A stretch of 64,000 nt of DNA from Streptomyces sp. NBC_00224. GTDB taxonomy: Bacteria > Actinomycetota > Actinomycetes > Streptomycetales > Streptomycetaceae. Location: positions 3,844,001 to 3,908,000 of the forward strand of contig NZ_CP108106.1 of NCBI RefSeq assembly GCF_041435195.1, written 5' to 3'. Below the pieces are notes generated by a model. That model was not told where the DNA came from and searched no databases. It worked only from the letters and a program-made list of their open reading frames with translations. How positions within the stretch are numbered: position 1 is the first letter of the stretch; the number at the start of each line of letters is the position of its first letter. Below, piece after piece: positions 44,591 through 53,426 of this stretch. The position numbers and the translations under genes are program-made.

Positions 44591-45169
44591 TCAGTTCAGC
44601 GAAGGGTCGTCCGGGTACGTCGCCACCATCGCCAGCTCGCTGCGCTGGCGGCGCAGCACCGCCCGCCACAGGGACTCCGGCTCCGGGGACGAGACGTCGC
44701 CCGGCTCGGACTCCACCACGTACCAGGCACCGTCGGTCAGCTCGGCCTCCAGCTGGCCCGGGCCCCAGCCCGAGTACCCGGCGAAGATCCGCAGCGAGCC
44801 GAGGGCGGCGGCGAGCAGCTCCGGCGGCGCCTCCAGGTCGACCAGGCCGATCGCCCCGTACACCCGGCGCCAGCCGAGCGGCCCCTCGTCACCGGGGATC
44901 ACGGCGACGCCGAGCGCGGAGTCGAGGGAGACCGGGCCGCCCTGGAAGACCACCCCGGGCGCACCGGCCAGGGACGCCCACGGCTCCAGGATGTCGCCGA
45001 CGCCCACCGGGGTCGGGCGGTTGAGGACGACACCGAGCGAGCCCTCCTCGTCGTGGTCGAGGAGCAGCACCACCGCGCGGTCGAAGTTCGGATCCGCGAG
45101 GGCGGGGGTGGCGACTAGCAGCCGCCCTGTGAGCGAGGACACCTCGGTCATGCCGACATGATCCCGCAT
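44591..45169 (-). CDS. YqgE/AlgH family protein
   Basis: 192-aa UPF0301 protein. Family blocks are LTGRLLVATPALADPNFDRA, VVLLLDHDEEGSLGVVLNRP, VFQGGPVS and FAGYSGWGPGQLEAEL. The biochemical role is unknown; AlgH was first linked to alginate regulation in Pseudomonas. The ATG at 45169 is used because AGGAGG lies five bases upstream; the conventional start MTEVSSL would be the ATG at 45151. Divergent from murA with a 248-bp gap. Confidence 0.9.
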   Translation of the reverse strand: MRDHVGMTEVSSLTGRLLVATPALADPNFDRAVVLLLDHDEEGSLGVVLNRPTPVGVGDILEPWASLAGAPGVVFQGGPVSLDSALGVAVIPGDEGPLGWRRVYGAIGLVDLEAPPELLAAALGSLRIFAGYSGWGPGQLEAELTDGAWYVVESEPGDVSSPEPESLWRAVLRRQRSELAMVATYPDDPSLN

Positions 45170-45417
45170 CTTCGCCTCCTGGGGGGAGCGCACGGCAGCA
45201 ATGGGGCGCACCGGCTTTCCGGCCACCGCCCCGCGGTGTGCGCAGTGCGTGCCCGGCCGGGTCTCCAGTGGTGACCCTCCGCCGAACTCACCTCAGCGGA
45301 GCGTGTTGTGGCGAATTCATTACGGTTGCGAACCCCCCTTGGCCTTCCAGGACATGGGTAGAAGCCCCTTACCCTTTTCTCTGGCCCCCTGCCCGACGAT
45401 TCCGGAACGCGAGATTC

Positions 45418-46758
45418 ATGACCGGCACAGACGATGTACTGCTTGTCCACGGCGGCACCCCGCTGGAGGGCGAGATCCGCGTCCGCGGCGCGAAGAACCT
45501 CGTGCCGAAGGCGATGGTCGCCGCCCTGCTCGGCAGCGGTCCGAGTCGGCTGCGCAATGTGCCCGACATCCGCGACGTACGCGTCGTACGCGGCCTGCTG
45601 CAGCTGCACGGCGTCACGGTCCGCCCCGGCGAGGAGCCGGGCGAGCTGATCCTCGACCCGTCGCACGTCGAAAGCGCGAACGTCGCCGACATCGACGCGC
45701 ACGCGGGTTCGTCGCGCATCCCGATCCTGCTCTGCGGCCCGCTGCTGCACCGCCTCGGCCACGCCTTCATCCCGGGCCTGGGCGGCTGCGACATCGGCGG
45801 CCGGCCGATCGACTTCCACTTCGAGGTGCTGCGGCAGTTCGGCGCGACCATCGAGAAGCGCGACGACGGCCAGTACCTGGAGGCCCCGCAGCGGCTGCGC
45901 GGCACCAAGATCCGGCTGCCGTACCCGTCGGTGGGCGCGACCGAGCAGGTCCTGCTGACGGCCGTGCTGGCCGAGGGTGTGACCGAGCTCTCCAACGCCG
46001 CCGTGGAGCCCGAGATCGAGGACCTCATCTGCGTACTGCAGAAGATGGGCGCGATCATCGCCATGGACACCGACCGGACCATCCGGATCACCGGTGTCGA
46101 CAAGCTCGGCGGCTACACCCACCGCGCCCTCTCGGACCGTCTGGAGGCCGCCTCCTGGGCGTCCGCCGCGCTGGCGACCGAGGGCAACATCTACGTCCGC
46201 GGCGCCCAGCAGCGGTCGATGATGACCTTCCTGAACACCTACCGGAAGGTCGGCGGCGCCTTCGAGATCGACGACGAGGGCATCCGCTTCTGGCACCCGG
46301 GCGGCCAGCTGAAGTCGATCGCCCTCGAAACGGACGTGCACCCCGGCTTCCAGACCGACTGGCAGCAGCCGCTGGTCGTGGCGCTGACGCAGGCCACGGG
46401 CCTGTCCATCGTCCACGAGACGGTGTACGAGTCGCGGCTCGGCTTCACCTCGGCGCTCAACCAGATGGGCGCGCACATCCAGCTGTACCGCGAGTGCCTG
46501 GGCGGCTCGGACTGCCGCTTCGGCCAGCGCAACTTCCTGCACTCCGCGGTCGTGAGCGGCCCCACGAAGCTCCAGGGCGCCGATCTGGTGATCCCGGACC
46601 TCCGGGGCGGTTTCTCGTACCTGATCGCCGCGCTGGCCGCCCAGGGGACGTCCCGGGTGCACGGCATCGACCTGATCAACCGCGGTTACGAGAACTTCAT
46701 GGAAAAGCTGATGGAACTGGGAGCAAAGGTGGAGCTCCCCAACGGCGCCCTGAGCTGA
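45418..46758 (+). CDS. murA: UDP-N-acetylglucosamine 1-carboxyvinyltransferase
   Basis: 446-aa cytoplasmic enzyme of the first committed step in peptidoglycan synthesis: PEP + UDP-GlcNAc to enolpyruvyl-UDP-GlcNAc. The active-site pair Lys26-Asn27 (RGAKNLVPKA) is present. The loop LGGCDIGGRP carries Cys124, the residue fosfomycin alkylates, so the protein should be fosfomycin-sensitive in principle, unlike the Asp form of mycobacteria. Length is slightly above the usual ~420. The start at 45418 follows a 248-bp upstream region. A long bidirectional hairpin separates it from hupA. Confidence 0.95.
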   Translation: MTGTDDVLLVHGGTPLEGEIRVRGAKNLVPKAMVAALLGSGPSRLRNVPDIRDVRVVRGLLQLHGVTVRPGEEPGELILDPSHVESANVADIDAHAGSSRIPILLCGPLLHRLGHAFIPGLGGCDIGGRPIDFHFEVLRQFGATIEKRDDGQYLEAPQRLRGTKIRLPYPSVGATEQVLLTAVLAEGVTELSNAAVEPEIEDLICVLQKMGAIIAMDTDRTIRITGVDKLGGYTHRALSDRLEAASWASAALATEGNIYVRGAQQRSMMTFLNTYRKVGGAFEIDDEGIRFWHPGGQLKSIALETDVHPGFQTDWQQPLVVALTQATGLSIVHETVYESRLGFTSALNQMGAHIQLYRECLGGSDCRFGQRNFLHSAVVSGPTKLQGADLVIPDLRGGFSYLIAALAAQGTSRVHGIDLINRGYENFMEKLMELGAKVELPNGALS

Positions 46759-46789
46759 CCTGCCGCTCCGGCCCCTCCCCGCCCCTTCC

Positions 46790-46860
46790 CCAAACCCTCC
46801 GGGGGCGGGAGGGGGCGGAGCTGTTTCCCGGGGGCTACCCCCCCGGCCCCCGCAACCCGG
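46790..46860. repeat. Dispersed GC-rich element B, copy 3
   Basis: Begins with AAACCCTCCGGGGG and holds TTTCCCGGGGGCTACCCCCCCGG, nearly the same as 12880-12962. It lies directly after murA. Confidence 0.65.
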
Positions 46861-46897
46861 CACGACCCGTGGACGAACACCGGGCCCGGCGCAAGCC

Positions 46898-46937
46898 GAA
46901 GGGCGGCCACCCCCCTCCACGGGGGTGGCCGCCCTTC
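46898..46937. terminator. Bidirectional terminator between murA and hupA
   Basis: Perfect 17-bp stem GAAGGGCGGCCACCCCC (46898-46914) and GGGGGTGGCCGCCCTTC (46921-46937) between convergent genes. Confidence 0.85.
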
Positions 46938-46968
46938 GTCTTTCAGCTAAGCGGCCTGCCAGGGGCGC

Positions 46969-47250
46969 TTACTTGCCCTTAGCGGCTTCCTTGAGCTTCG
47001 AGCCCGCGGAGACCTTCACGCTGAAGCCGGCCGGGATGTCGATCGGGTCGCCGGTCTGCGGGTTACGAGCGGTACGAGCGGCACGGTGGGTGCGCTCGAA
47101 GGTCAGGAAGCCGGGGATGGTGACCTTCTCGTCGCCCTTGGCGACGACCTCGCCGACCGTCTCGGCGAGAGCGGCCAGAACGGCGTCGGCGTCCTTGCGG
47201 GTCACCTCGGCGCGGTCGGCCAGCGCGGCCACCAGCTCACTGCGGTTCAT
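46969..47250 (-). CDS. hupA: HU family nucleoid protein
   Basis: 93-aa basic DNA-binding protein of exactly the HU length. Conserved blocks are MNRSELVAALADRAEVTRKD, VTIPGFLTFERTHRAARTARNP, the DNA-inserting proline in the NPQTGDPIDIP arm, and AGFSVKVSAGSKLKEA. The start ATG at 47250 has GGGAG nine bases upstream. Convergent with murA and followed by a 385-bp upstream region. It lacks the long Lys/Ala tail of HupS, so it is the vegetative HupA type. Confidence 0.95.
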   Translation of the reverse strand: MNRSELVAALADRAEVTRKDADAVLAALAETVGEVVAKGDEKVTIPGFLTFERTHRAARTARNPQTGDPIDIPAGFSVKVSAGSKLKEAAKGK

Positions 47251-47635
47251 GTTCTTACTCCCGTGTTCTTCTTGCCTGTGGGGCGTGCCACGCGGCGGAA
47301 GCCGCATGTTGGGTACAGCGAAGCCGATGCTGCCAGGGCCCTCGGACAGTCCCCGGACCCGGGTCCGTGTCGGACCCTCGCGCCCGGTTACGCATCCTGC
47401 CCCCACCTGTGGCGGGAAAGCCAATCCGGCACCCTCCGGAGTCACACGAAAAGCGCCACAGCCCCGTCGTGGTGACGCTCCGTCGACTCCCTGGGGACTC
47501 GCTGGAACCGCAGGGGCGGATGCGGGTTCATGGTCCGCCACCCTACGGGCGGCCCCACAGCGCCGCATCCCGCGACGCGCCGGAGGTCAGGCGGACGTGG
47601 GGCCGGTCACAGCCCCACGCGCGCCCCCGGTGTCC
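47251..47635. other. 385-bp region upstream of hupA
   Basis: Holds the hupA promoter region and, at its far end, a weak hairpin (GTGGGGC 47597-47603, GCCCCAC 47612-47618) that may end the malic enzyme transcript. No other gene or repeat is seen. Confidence 0.4.
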
Positions 47636-49051
47636 CTAGAGCGCGGCCTGGGCCGCCGTGCGCACCGCGCCCGCCACCGCGCCCGCGACCTTGTCGTTGA
47701 AGACCGACGGGATGATGTAGTTCGCGTTCAGCTCGTCCTCGGTCACCACGTTCGCGAGGGCAGTCGCGGCGGCCAGCATCATGTCCGTGTTGACCGTGCG
47801 CGACTGGGCGTCCAGGAGGCCGCGGAAGACGCCGGGGAAGACCAGCACGTTGTTGATCTGGTTCGGGAAGTCCGAGCGGCCGGTGGCCACCACGGCCGCG
47901 CTCTGGCGCGCGACGGCCGGGTCGACCTCGGGGTCGGGGTTCGCGAGCGCGAAGACGATGCCGCCTTCGGCCATCGCGGCCACGTCGTCGCCGTTCAGGA
48001 CGTTGGGGGCGGAGACGCCGATGAAGACGTCCGCGCCGACCACGGCCTCGCGCAGGGACCCGGTCAGGCCCTCCGGGTTGGTGTTCTCGGCGATCCAGCG
48101 CAGCGAGGCCATGTCGGAGTCGCCGTCGGCGCCGGCCAGGTCCGCGCGGCCCGAGTGGACGACGCCCTGGATGTCGGCGACGACCGCGTTCTTCACGCCG
48201 GCCGCCAGCAGCAGCTTGAGGATGGCCGTACCGGCCGCGCCCGCGCCGGACATGACGACCCGTACGTCACCGATGCCCTTGCCCACCACGCGCAGCGCGT
48301 TGGTCAGCGCGGCGAGCACCACGATCGCGGTGCCGTGCTGGTCGTCGTGGAAGACGGGGATGTCGAGGGCCTCGCGCAGCCGGGCCTCGATCTCGAAGCA
48401 GCGCGGCGCGGAGATGTCCTCCAGGTTGATGCCCGCGAAGCCGGGGGCGATCGCCTTGACGATCGCGACGATCTCGTCGGTGTCCTGGGTGTCCAGGCAG
48501 AGCGGCCAGGCGTCGATGCCCGCGAACCGCTTGAAGAGGGCCGCCTTGCCCTCCATGACCGGGAGCGCGGCCTTGGGGCCGATGTTGCCGAGGCCGAGGA
48601 CGGCCGAGCCGTCGGTGACGACCGCGACGGAGTTGCGCTTGATGGTGAGGCGGCGGGCGTCCTCGGGGTTCTCGGCGATCGCCATGCACACCCGGGCGAC
48701 ACCCGGGGTGTAGATCATCGAGAGGTCGTCACGGTTGCGGATGGGGTGCTTCGACTGCATCTCGATCTTGCCGCCGAGGTGCATCAGGAACGTACGGTCG
48801 GAGACCTTGCCGAGGGTGACGCCCTCGATCCCGCGCAGCTTCTCGACGATCTCGTCGGCGTGCGCGGTGGAGGTGGCCGCGATGGTGACGTCGATCCGCA
48901 GCTTCTCGTGGCCGGAGGCGGTCACGTCGAGGCCGGTGACCGAACCGCCGGAGGACTCCACGGCCGTGGTGAGCTGGGAGACCGCCGTTCCGCTGGCGGG
49001 CACCTCCAGCCTGACCGTCATCGAGTACGAGACGCTGGGCGCCGTTGCCAT
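47636..49051 (-). CDS. NAD-dependent malic enzyme with N-terminal ACT domain
   Basis: 471-aa enzyme for oxidative decarboxylation of malate to pyruvate. Residues 1-90 form an ACT-like domain (SMTVRLEVPASGTAVSQLTT, a regulatory amino-acid-binding fold). The malic enzyme core follows: IYTPGVARVCMAIAENPEDA, the Lys/Asp region VTDGSAVLGLGNIGPKAALP, metal site VFHDDQHGTAIV, and the dinucleotide fold VVMSGAGAAGTAILKLLLAA. The remembered S. coelicolor counterpart is NAD-linked. Single gene, ATG start. Confidence 0.92.
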   Translation of the reverse strand: MATAPSVSYSMTVRLEVPASGTAVSQLTTAVESSGGSVTGLDVTASGHEKLRIDVTIAATSTAHADEIVEKLRGIEGVTLGKVSDRTFLMHLGGKIEMQSKHPIRNRDDLSMIYTPGVARVCMAIAENPEDARRLTIKRNSVAVVTDGSAVLGLGNIGPKAALPVMEGKAALFKRFAGIDAWPLCLDTQDTDEIVAIVKAIAPGFAGINLEDISAPRCFEIEARLREALDIPVFHDDQHGTAIVVLAALTNALRVVGKGIGDVRVVMSGAGAAGTAILKLLLAAGVKNAVVADIQGVVHSGRADLAGADGDSDMASLRWIAENTNPEGLTGSLREAVVGADVFIGVSAPNVLNGDDVAAMAEGGIVFALANPDPEVDPAVARQSAAVVATGRSDFPNQINNVLVFPGVFRGLLDAQSRTVNTDMMLAAATALANVVTEDELNANYIIPSVFNDKVAGAVAGAVRTAAQAAL

Positions 49052-49225
49052 GACCGGGTTCCTCTGCTTTCCCTAGCTTCGTTGCTAGCGCCGCCGGACT
49101 GTTGCCCGACAACGCCATCCGATGTTCGCACCTACTGGCTGGTAGCCGGTAACGCGCCAATGATTCCGGAAAACACTTTCCACCATACGAGAGATGATCG
49201 ATCAGCGGAAGCCCCGAAAACTACA

Positions 49226-49261
49226 ACAGGCCCACGCCATCCGCAGATGACGTGGGCCTGT
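49226..49261 (-). terminator. Terminator between the HelD-like and malic enzyme genes
   Basis: ACAGGCCCACG (49226-49236) and CGTGGGCCTGT (49251-49261); on the minus strand it is followed by TTGTAGTTTTCGG. About 170 bp past the HelD-like stop. Confidence 0.65.
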
Positions 49262-49319
49262 CGCTCACGTTAAGACACCGACCCGCCATGCTCGCCTCGC
49301 GGCAAGTGGTCGCTCGAAG

Positions 49320-49426
49320 CGACTAAGGTTGGGCCCGGGGGCTTGGATCGAGCCGGTGCCGTACCCAGGCTAACAAACCACCCCGGCAAGTGATTCAGGC
49401 ATCGCGAGTTGACCCGGGCGTTTTTT
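49320..49426 (+). ncRNA. Candidate small RNA
   Basis: TAAGGT near 49324 could be a -10 element. A structured-looking GC stretch follows, then a weak stem (CCCGG 49382-49386 with CCGGG 49414-49418) before CGTTTTTT at 49419-49426, just before the converging HelD-like stop. No family recognised and no clear -35, so weakly supported. Confidence 0.25.
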
Positions 49427-49433
49427 CCCGCGC

Positions 49434-51869
49434 TCAGTCCCGCAGCAGGTCAGGCACCCCGTCCGCATCCGGCTCGTCGCGCTCGCCGGAGATCACGGTG
49501 AGCTGCTGGGTGGCCCGGGTGAGCGCCACGTACAGCACGCGCAGCCCGGCGGGCGACTCGTCGGCGATCTCCGCCGGGGAGACCACCACCGTGGCGTCGT
49601 ACTCCAGCCCCTTCGCCTCCAGGCTGCCGAGCGCCACCACGCGCTCGCCGAGCCCGGCCAGCCAGCGCGCCGCCTGCTCGCGCCGCCGCATGGCGACCAC
49701 CACGCCGACCGTGCCGTCGACCTGGTCGAGGAGGCGGGCCGCCTCCTCCCGTACGGACTCGGCGAGGTCGTCCCGTACAACCGAGCTGCGTCCATTGTTC
49801 GTTGTCACAAAACGCGGCTCGACGCCCGTGGAGCGGACCGCCGCCGGGGACTTCATGCCCGGCATCGCCAACGCCAGCACCCGGGCGGCCAGTTCCGCGA
49901 TCTCGGCCGGGTTGCGGTAGTTCACGGTCAGCTCGAAGCGGCGGCGGGGGCGGGAGCCCAGCGCCTCGTCGCGCGCGGCGCCCGCCTCGTCCGGGTCGGA
50001 CCAGGACGACTGGGCCGGGTCCCCGACGACCGTCCAGGTGGCCGTGCGGCCCCGGCGGCCGACCATGCGCCACTGCATCGGCGTGAGGTCCTGCGCCTCG
50101 TCGACGATGACGTGCGCGTACTCGGTGCGCTCCAGCGCCAGCCGCTCCGCCCGCTCGCGCTGGGTCTCCTCGCGGTGCGGCATCAGCTCCTCAAGGCCGG
50201 TGAGCGCGTCCAGCGGGTCGTACTCGCGCTTCTTCCTGGGCCTGGCCGGGGTGCCGAGCAGCGTCTCCAGCTCGTCCAGGAGCGCCACGTCGTGCACCGA
50301 CAGCGGCCCGTGGCCAGTGGCGTCGAGCCGGGAGAGCGAACGGGCCAGACGCCGGGTCTCGCCGGGCGTCAGGACCCGCCGTGCCCAGCGGCCCAGGCGC
50401 CGCTCGTCGCCCATCGCCGCGAGCACCCCGCGCGGGGTGAGCTCGGGCCACCAGGCGTCCAGGAACGCGATGAAGCTGTCCTCGGAGGTGATGTCGTCGT
50501 CGAACGAGGACCGCAGCTCGGCGGCGAGCTCCGGGTCCGTGTGCCGCCCGGCCGCGCCCGATCTGCCCCACAGGGCGTCCAGGAGCAGCTTGCGGGCGCG
50601 CGGGCGCAGCAGGTTGACCGGGGCGGTCCCGCTCAGCGCGTTGTGCCGGATCCGCCGCAGCTCCTCGGACTCCAGCTCGACGCGCCGGCCGAAGGCGACG
50701 ACGCGCAGCCGGGTGGGGGTCACCGCGCTCTGCTCGGCCGCCGGCTCCTCGCCGAACGAGAGCTGGCCGTTGTCCTGCGGCGCGGCGCCCCGGGCCGGGT
50801 TGCCCCGCCGGGTCCTGCCCCGCGCCGGGTCCGCCGTCTCCAGGGCCCCGCGCGCCGCCTTGCGCAGCACATGGAGCATCCGGGACGAGCCCTTGATCCT
50901 GGCCACCGCCGGGTCGTCGTACGCCGTGGCCTCGGCGCCGTCGACCAGGTTGCCGACCGCGCGGATCGCCACCTGGCCCTCCTCGCCGAGCGAGGGCAGC
51001 ACACCTTCGGTGTACGCCACGAGCAGCGGGGTCGGGGAGACGATCAGGATGCCGCCCGCGTAGCGGCGGCGGTCCTGGTAGAGCAAATAGGCGGCGCGGT
51101 GCAGCGCGACGGCGGTCTTGCCGGTGCCGGGGCCGCCCTCGACGTAGGTGACGGACGCGGCGGGCGCCCGGATCACCAGGTCCTGCTCGGCCTGGATGGA
51201 GGCGACGATGTCCCGCATGGTGTGGCTGCGGGCCTGGCCGAGCGCGGCCATCAGGGCGCCGTCGCCGATCACCGGCAGCTCGGCGCCGTCGAGCGTCGCG
51301 GTCAGCTCCGGGCGCATCAGGTCGTCCTCGACCCCGAGCACCTTGCGGCCCTTGGAGCGGATGACGCGGCGGCGCACCACCCGGCCCGGGTCGACCGGCG
51401 TGGAGCGGTAGAACGGCGCGGCGGCGGGTGCGCGCCAGTCGATGACCAGCGGCGCGTAGTCGGAGTCCAGGACGCCGATACGGCCGATGTGCAGCGTTTC
51501 GGCGATCTCGGCGTACTTGCCGCCCTCGCCCTCGCGTACGGCCCCCTCGGCGGGCTCCACGGCCGTGTAGGCACCGTCGGGGCCCTTCTTGCCGTCCTTG
51601 CCGAGCAGCAGGTCGATCCGGCCGAAGAGAAAGTCCTCGAATTCGTTGTTGAGGCGGTTGAGGTGGATCCCGGCCCTGAAGACCTGGGCGTCCCGTTCCG
51701 CCAGCGCTCCGGGCGTTCCCACCTGGCCGCGCTGGGCGGCGTCGTTCATCAGGAACTCCGCCTCGTGGATCTTCTCCTCCAGGCGGCGGTACACCTTGTC
51801 CAGGTGTTCCTGTTCGACTCCGATCTCGCGGTCTCTGACCGAGTCGACAGCGGCTTCCTGCGCGGCCAC
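49434..51869 (-). CDS. HelD-like superfamily 1 ATPase (RNA polymerase-associated)
   Basis: 811-aa UvrD/Rep-like ATPase with the HelD architecture. The coiled-coil head (residues 1-65, REIGVEQEHLDKVYRRLEEK) is followed by DSDYAPLVIDWRAPAAAPFY, typical of HelD, Walker A VEGGPGTGKTAVALHRA, Walker B VIVDEAQDLTPMQW, then GDPAQSSW and VALTRATQQLTV. HelD proteins pull stalled RNA polymerase off DNA; HelR relatives add rifamycin tolerance. No rifamycin-associated promoter element is seen upstream, so the specific HelR name is withheld. The ATG follows a Pro/Ala head. Confidence 0.87.
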   Translation of the reverse strand: MAAQEAAVDSVRDREIGVEQEHLDKVYRRLEEKIHEAEFLMNDAAQRGQVGTPGALAERDAQVFRAGIHLNRLNNEFEDFLFGRIDLLLGKDGKKGPDGAYTAVEPAEGAVREGEGGKYAEIAETLHIGRIGVLDSDYAPLVIDWRAPAAAPFYRSTPVDPGRVVRRRVIRSKGRKVLGVEDDLMRPELTATLDGAELPVIGDGALMAALGQARSHTMRDIVASIQAEQDLVIRAPAASVTYVEGGPGTGKTAVALHRAAYLLYQDRRRYAGGILIVSPTPLLVAYTEGVLPSLGEEGQVAIRAVGNLVDGAEATAYDDPAVARIKGSSRMLHVLRKAARGALETADPARGRTRRGNPARGAAPQDNGQLSFGEEPAAEQSAVTPTRLRVVAFGRRVELESEELRRIRHNALSGTAPVNLLRPRARKLLLDALWGRSGAAGRHTDPELAAELRSSFDDDITSEDSFIAFLDAWWPELTPRGVLAAMGDERRLGRWARRVLTPGETRRLARSLSRLDATGHGPLSVHDVALLDELETLLGTPARPRKKREYDPLDALTGLEELMPHREETQRERAERLALERTEYAHVIVDEAQDLTPMQWRMVGRRGRTATWTVVGDPAQSSWSDPDEAGAARDEALGSRPRRRFELTVNYRNPAEIAELAARVLALAMPGMKSPAAVRSTGVEPRFVTTNNGRSSVVRDDLAESVREEAARLLDQVDGTVGVVVAMRRREQAARWLAGLGERVVALGSLEAKGLEYDATVVVSPAEIADESPAGLRVLYVALTRATQQLTVISGERDEPDADGVPDLLRD

Positions 51870-51974
51870 CGGGGCCCCCTTCTGACGTGCATTGGGCAGC
51901 CGTCAACCGTACGCGAAGGGGGCCGGTCTGTCAGGCGGTGACCGGCCGGTGATCGGGCGGAGATCACCTGCCGG

Positions 51975-52739
51975 TCAGGCCGGGACGTCCACCAGGGCCT
52001 TGCCGTCGAGGGTCCGGACCTCGAAATGGTCAATCTGGTCCCGGTTCATGGCGGTACCGCCGTGCACGTACAGCGGGTACTCCGACTCCTTGCGCGGGCT
52101 GTCCTTGATCCCGTACCCCCACTTGGGCACCGCCCAGGTGGTCACCGTCTCCTGCGCGCCGTCCTTGCCGATCGCGATGAGGCTGCACTTCAGCGGGCCC
52201 TTCACGTTCTTCAGCTGCAGAACGGTGTGGGTGCCCCAGCCCTTCTTCTCGGTGCCGACGGTCGCGCTGACGCCGGTCGTCGCGTCGGTCGCCGCCACCT
52301 TCTGGGTCATGTGGTTGAAGAAGGCGTCCTCGGCGGGGCTGGTCGGGTGCGGCTCTGCGGGCTGGCTCGCCACAGGGCCGCCGGAGTCGTCGGAGGTGGC
52401 CACCACGGCGATCGCCGGACCGCCGATGATCAGCGCGGCGGCGGCCGCCACCAGGTACGTGGTGCGCCGCCTGCGCCTGGCGCGCTGCGCCGCCACCTCG
52501 TCGATGAGCCGCTCGCTCATGCTCGGCGGGGCCGGGCGCAGCGGGCGGTCGGCGGGGCCGGGGAACTCCTTGAGGGTGGAGAGGAGCGACTCCATGCCGC
52601 CGAGCTGGTCGAGCTCGGCCGCGCACAGGTCACAGCCCGCCAGGTGCGCCTCGAAGGCGGTGGCCTCGGCGTCGTCGAGGATGCCGAGCGCGTACGCCGC
52701 GACCGCCTCGTGTTCGGACTGGTACTCCGGCGTGGTCAT
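51975..52739 (-). CDS. rsuA: Anti-sigma factor with zinc (ZAS) motif
   Basis: 254-aa membrane anti-sigma factor. The cytoplasmic ZAS domain has His32-x3-Cys36-x2-Cys39 (EAHLAGCDLCAAEL). One membrane helix lies at about residues 94-115 (YLVAAAAALIIGGPAIAVVA). The extracytoplasmic C-terminal part of about 140 residues carries Trp and Lys. The start overlaps the sigma gene stop by four bases (ATGA), giving coupled, stoichiometric synthesis. It should hold the sigma factor encoded upstream at the membrane until a signal. The name is from remembered synteny with the SigU locus. Confidence 0.85.
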   Translation of the reverse strand: MTTPEYQSEHEAVAAYALGILDDAEATAFEAHLAGCDLCAAELDQLGGMESLLSTLKEFPGPADRPLRPAPPSMSERLIDEVAAQRARRRRRTTYLVAAAAALIIGGPAIAVVATSDDSGGPVASQPAEPHPTSPAEDAFFNHMTQKVAATDATTGVSATVGTEKKGWGTHTVLQLKNVKGPLKCSLIAIGKDGAQETVTTWAVPKWGYGIKDSPRKESEYPLYVHGGTAMNRDQIDHFEVRTLDGKALVDVPA

Positions 52740-53299
52740 GCCGTCACCCCCCGTTCCTCCAACGCGAGTTTCATGGAGCGCAGGGCGTAGAAGACGCGGG
52801 ACCTGACGGTCCCGCTCGGCACGCCCAGCGCCTCGGCCGCTTCATTGACCGTACGTCCTTTGAAGTACGTCTCGACCAGCGCCTCGCGATGTGCGGGCGT
52901 CAGGTCGTCGAGCGCGTCCGAGAGCGTCATCAGCCACAGCGCCTTGTCGATCTCGTCCTCCGCGGGCATGACCTCCAGCGGCGACGGATCGACCTCCTGC
53001 GGCCGGGCCTGCCGGCTGCGGTGGCCGTCGATGACGATGCGCCGTGCGACCGTCACCAGCCAGGGGCGGACCGAACCGGTCGCTCTGTTGAGCTGACCGG
53101 CGTTCTTCCAGGCACGGATGAGCGTCTCCTGCACGACGTCCTCGGCCCGCTGGCGGTCGCCGGCGACGAGACGGAGCACATACGCGAGCAGCGGTCCCGC
53201 GTGCTCGCGATAGAGCGCCCGCATCAGCTCCTCGTCGGGAACGGAGCGGTGCCGGGCGCCTTGCGGACGGTCATCGGCCACGGCGGCATCCTTGCGCAC
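52736..53299 (-). CDS. sigU: ECF RNA polymerase sigma factor
   Basis: 187-aa extracytoplasmic-function sigma factor. Region 2 is at about residues 25-95 (LMRALYREHAGPLLAYVLRL, AEDVVQETLIRAWKN, WLVTVARRIVIDGHRSR). Region 4 is at about 125-180 (LTPAHREALVETYFKGRTVN, EAAEALGVPSGTVRSRVFYA). The GTG start at 53299 has GGGAGG five bases upstream. It is coupled to the ZAS anti-sigma gene downstream. The identification as SigU, whose activity blocks differentiation in S. coelicolor, rests on remembered gene order. Confidence 0.88.
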   Translation of the reverse strand: MRKDAAVADDRPQGARHRSVPDEELMRALYREHAGPLLAYVLRLVAGDRQRAEDVVQETLIRAWKNAGQLNRATGSVRPWLVTVARRIVIDGHRSRQARPQEVDPSPLEVMPAEDEIDKALWLMTLSDALDDLTPAHREALVETYFKGRTVNEAAEALGVPSGTVRSRVFYALRSMKLALEERGVTA

Positions 53300-53426
53300 C
53301 AGAACCTCCCGGTCGAGACCCTGCCGGCGCGCGGATCGCGTACCGGCTCATCCCTCCATACGGGCGGTTGTCCTGAACCATTCAAATCAGCGCGAGATTT
53401 TTGTTTACGGAGTGCCCGCACGGTCT

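Larger units (their letters stand above)
49052..49433. other. 382-bp intergenic region with terminator and possible small RNA
   Basis: Between two minus-strand genes. It holds an 11-bp stem terminator at 49226-49261 and a stretch (49300-49426) that ends on the plus strand in GGGCGTTTTTT, listed separately as a candidate RNA. Confidence 0.5.

Noticed and set aside
49434..51869. Naming the HelD-like ATPase HelR
   Set aside because: No rifamycin-associated promoter motif seen upstream; HelD and HelR cannot be separated by eye.
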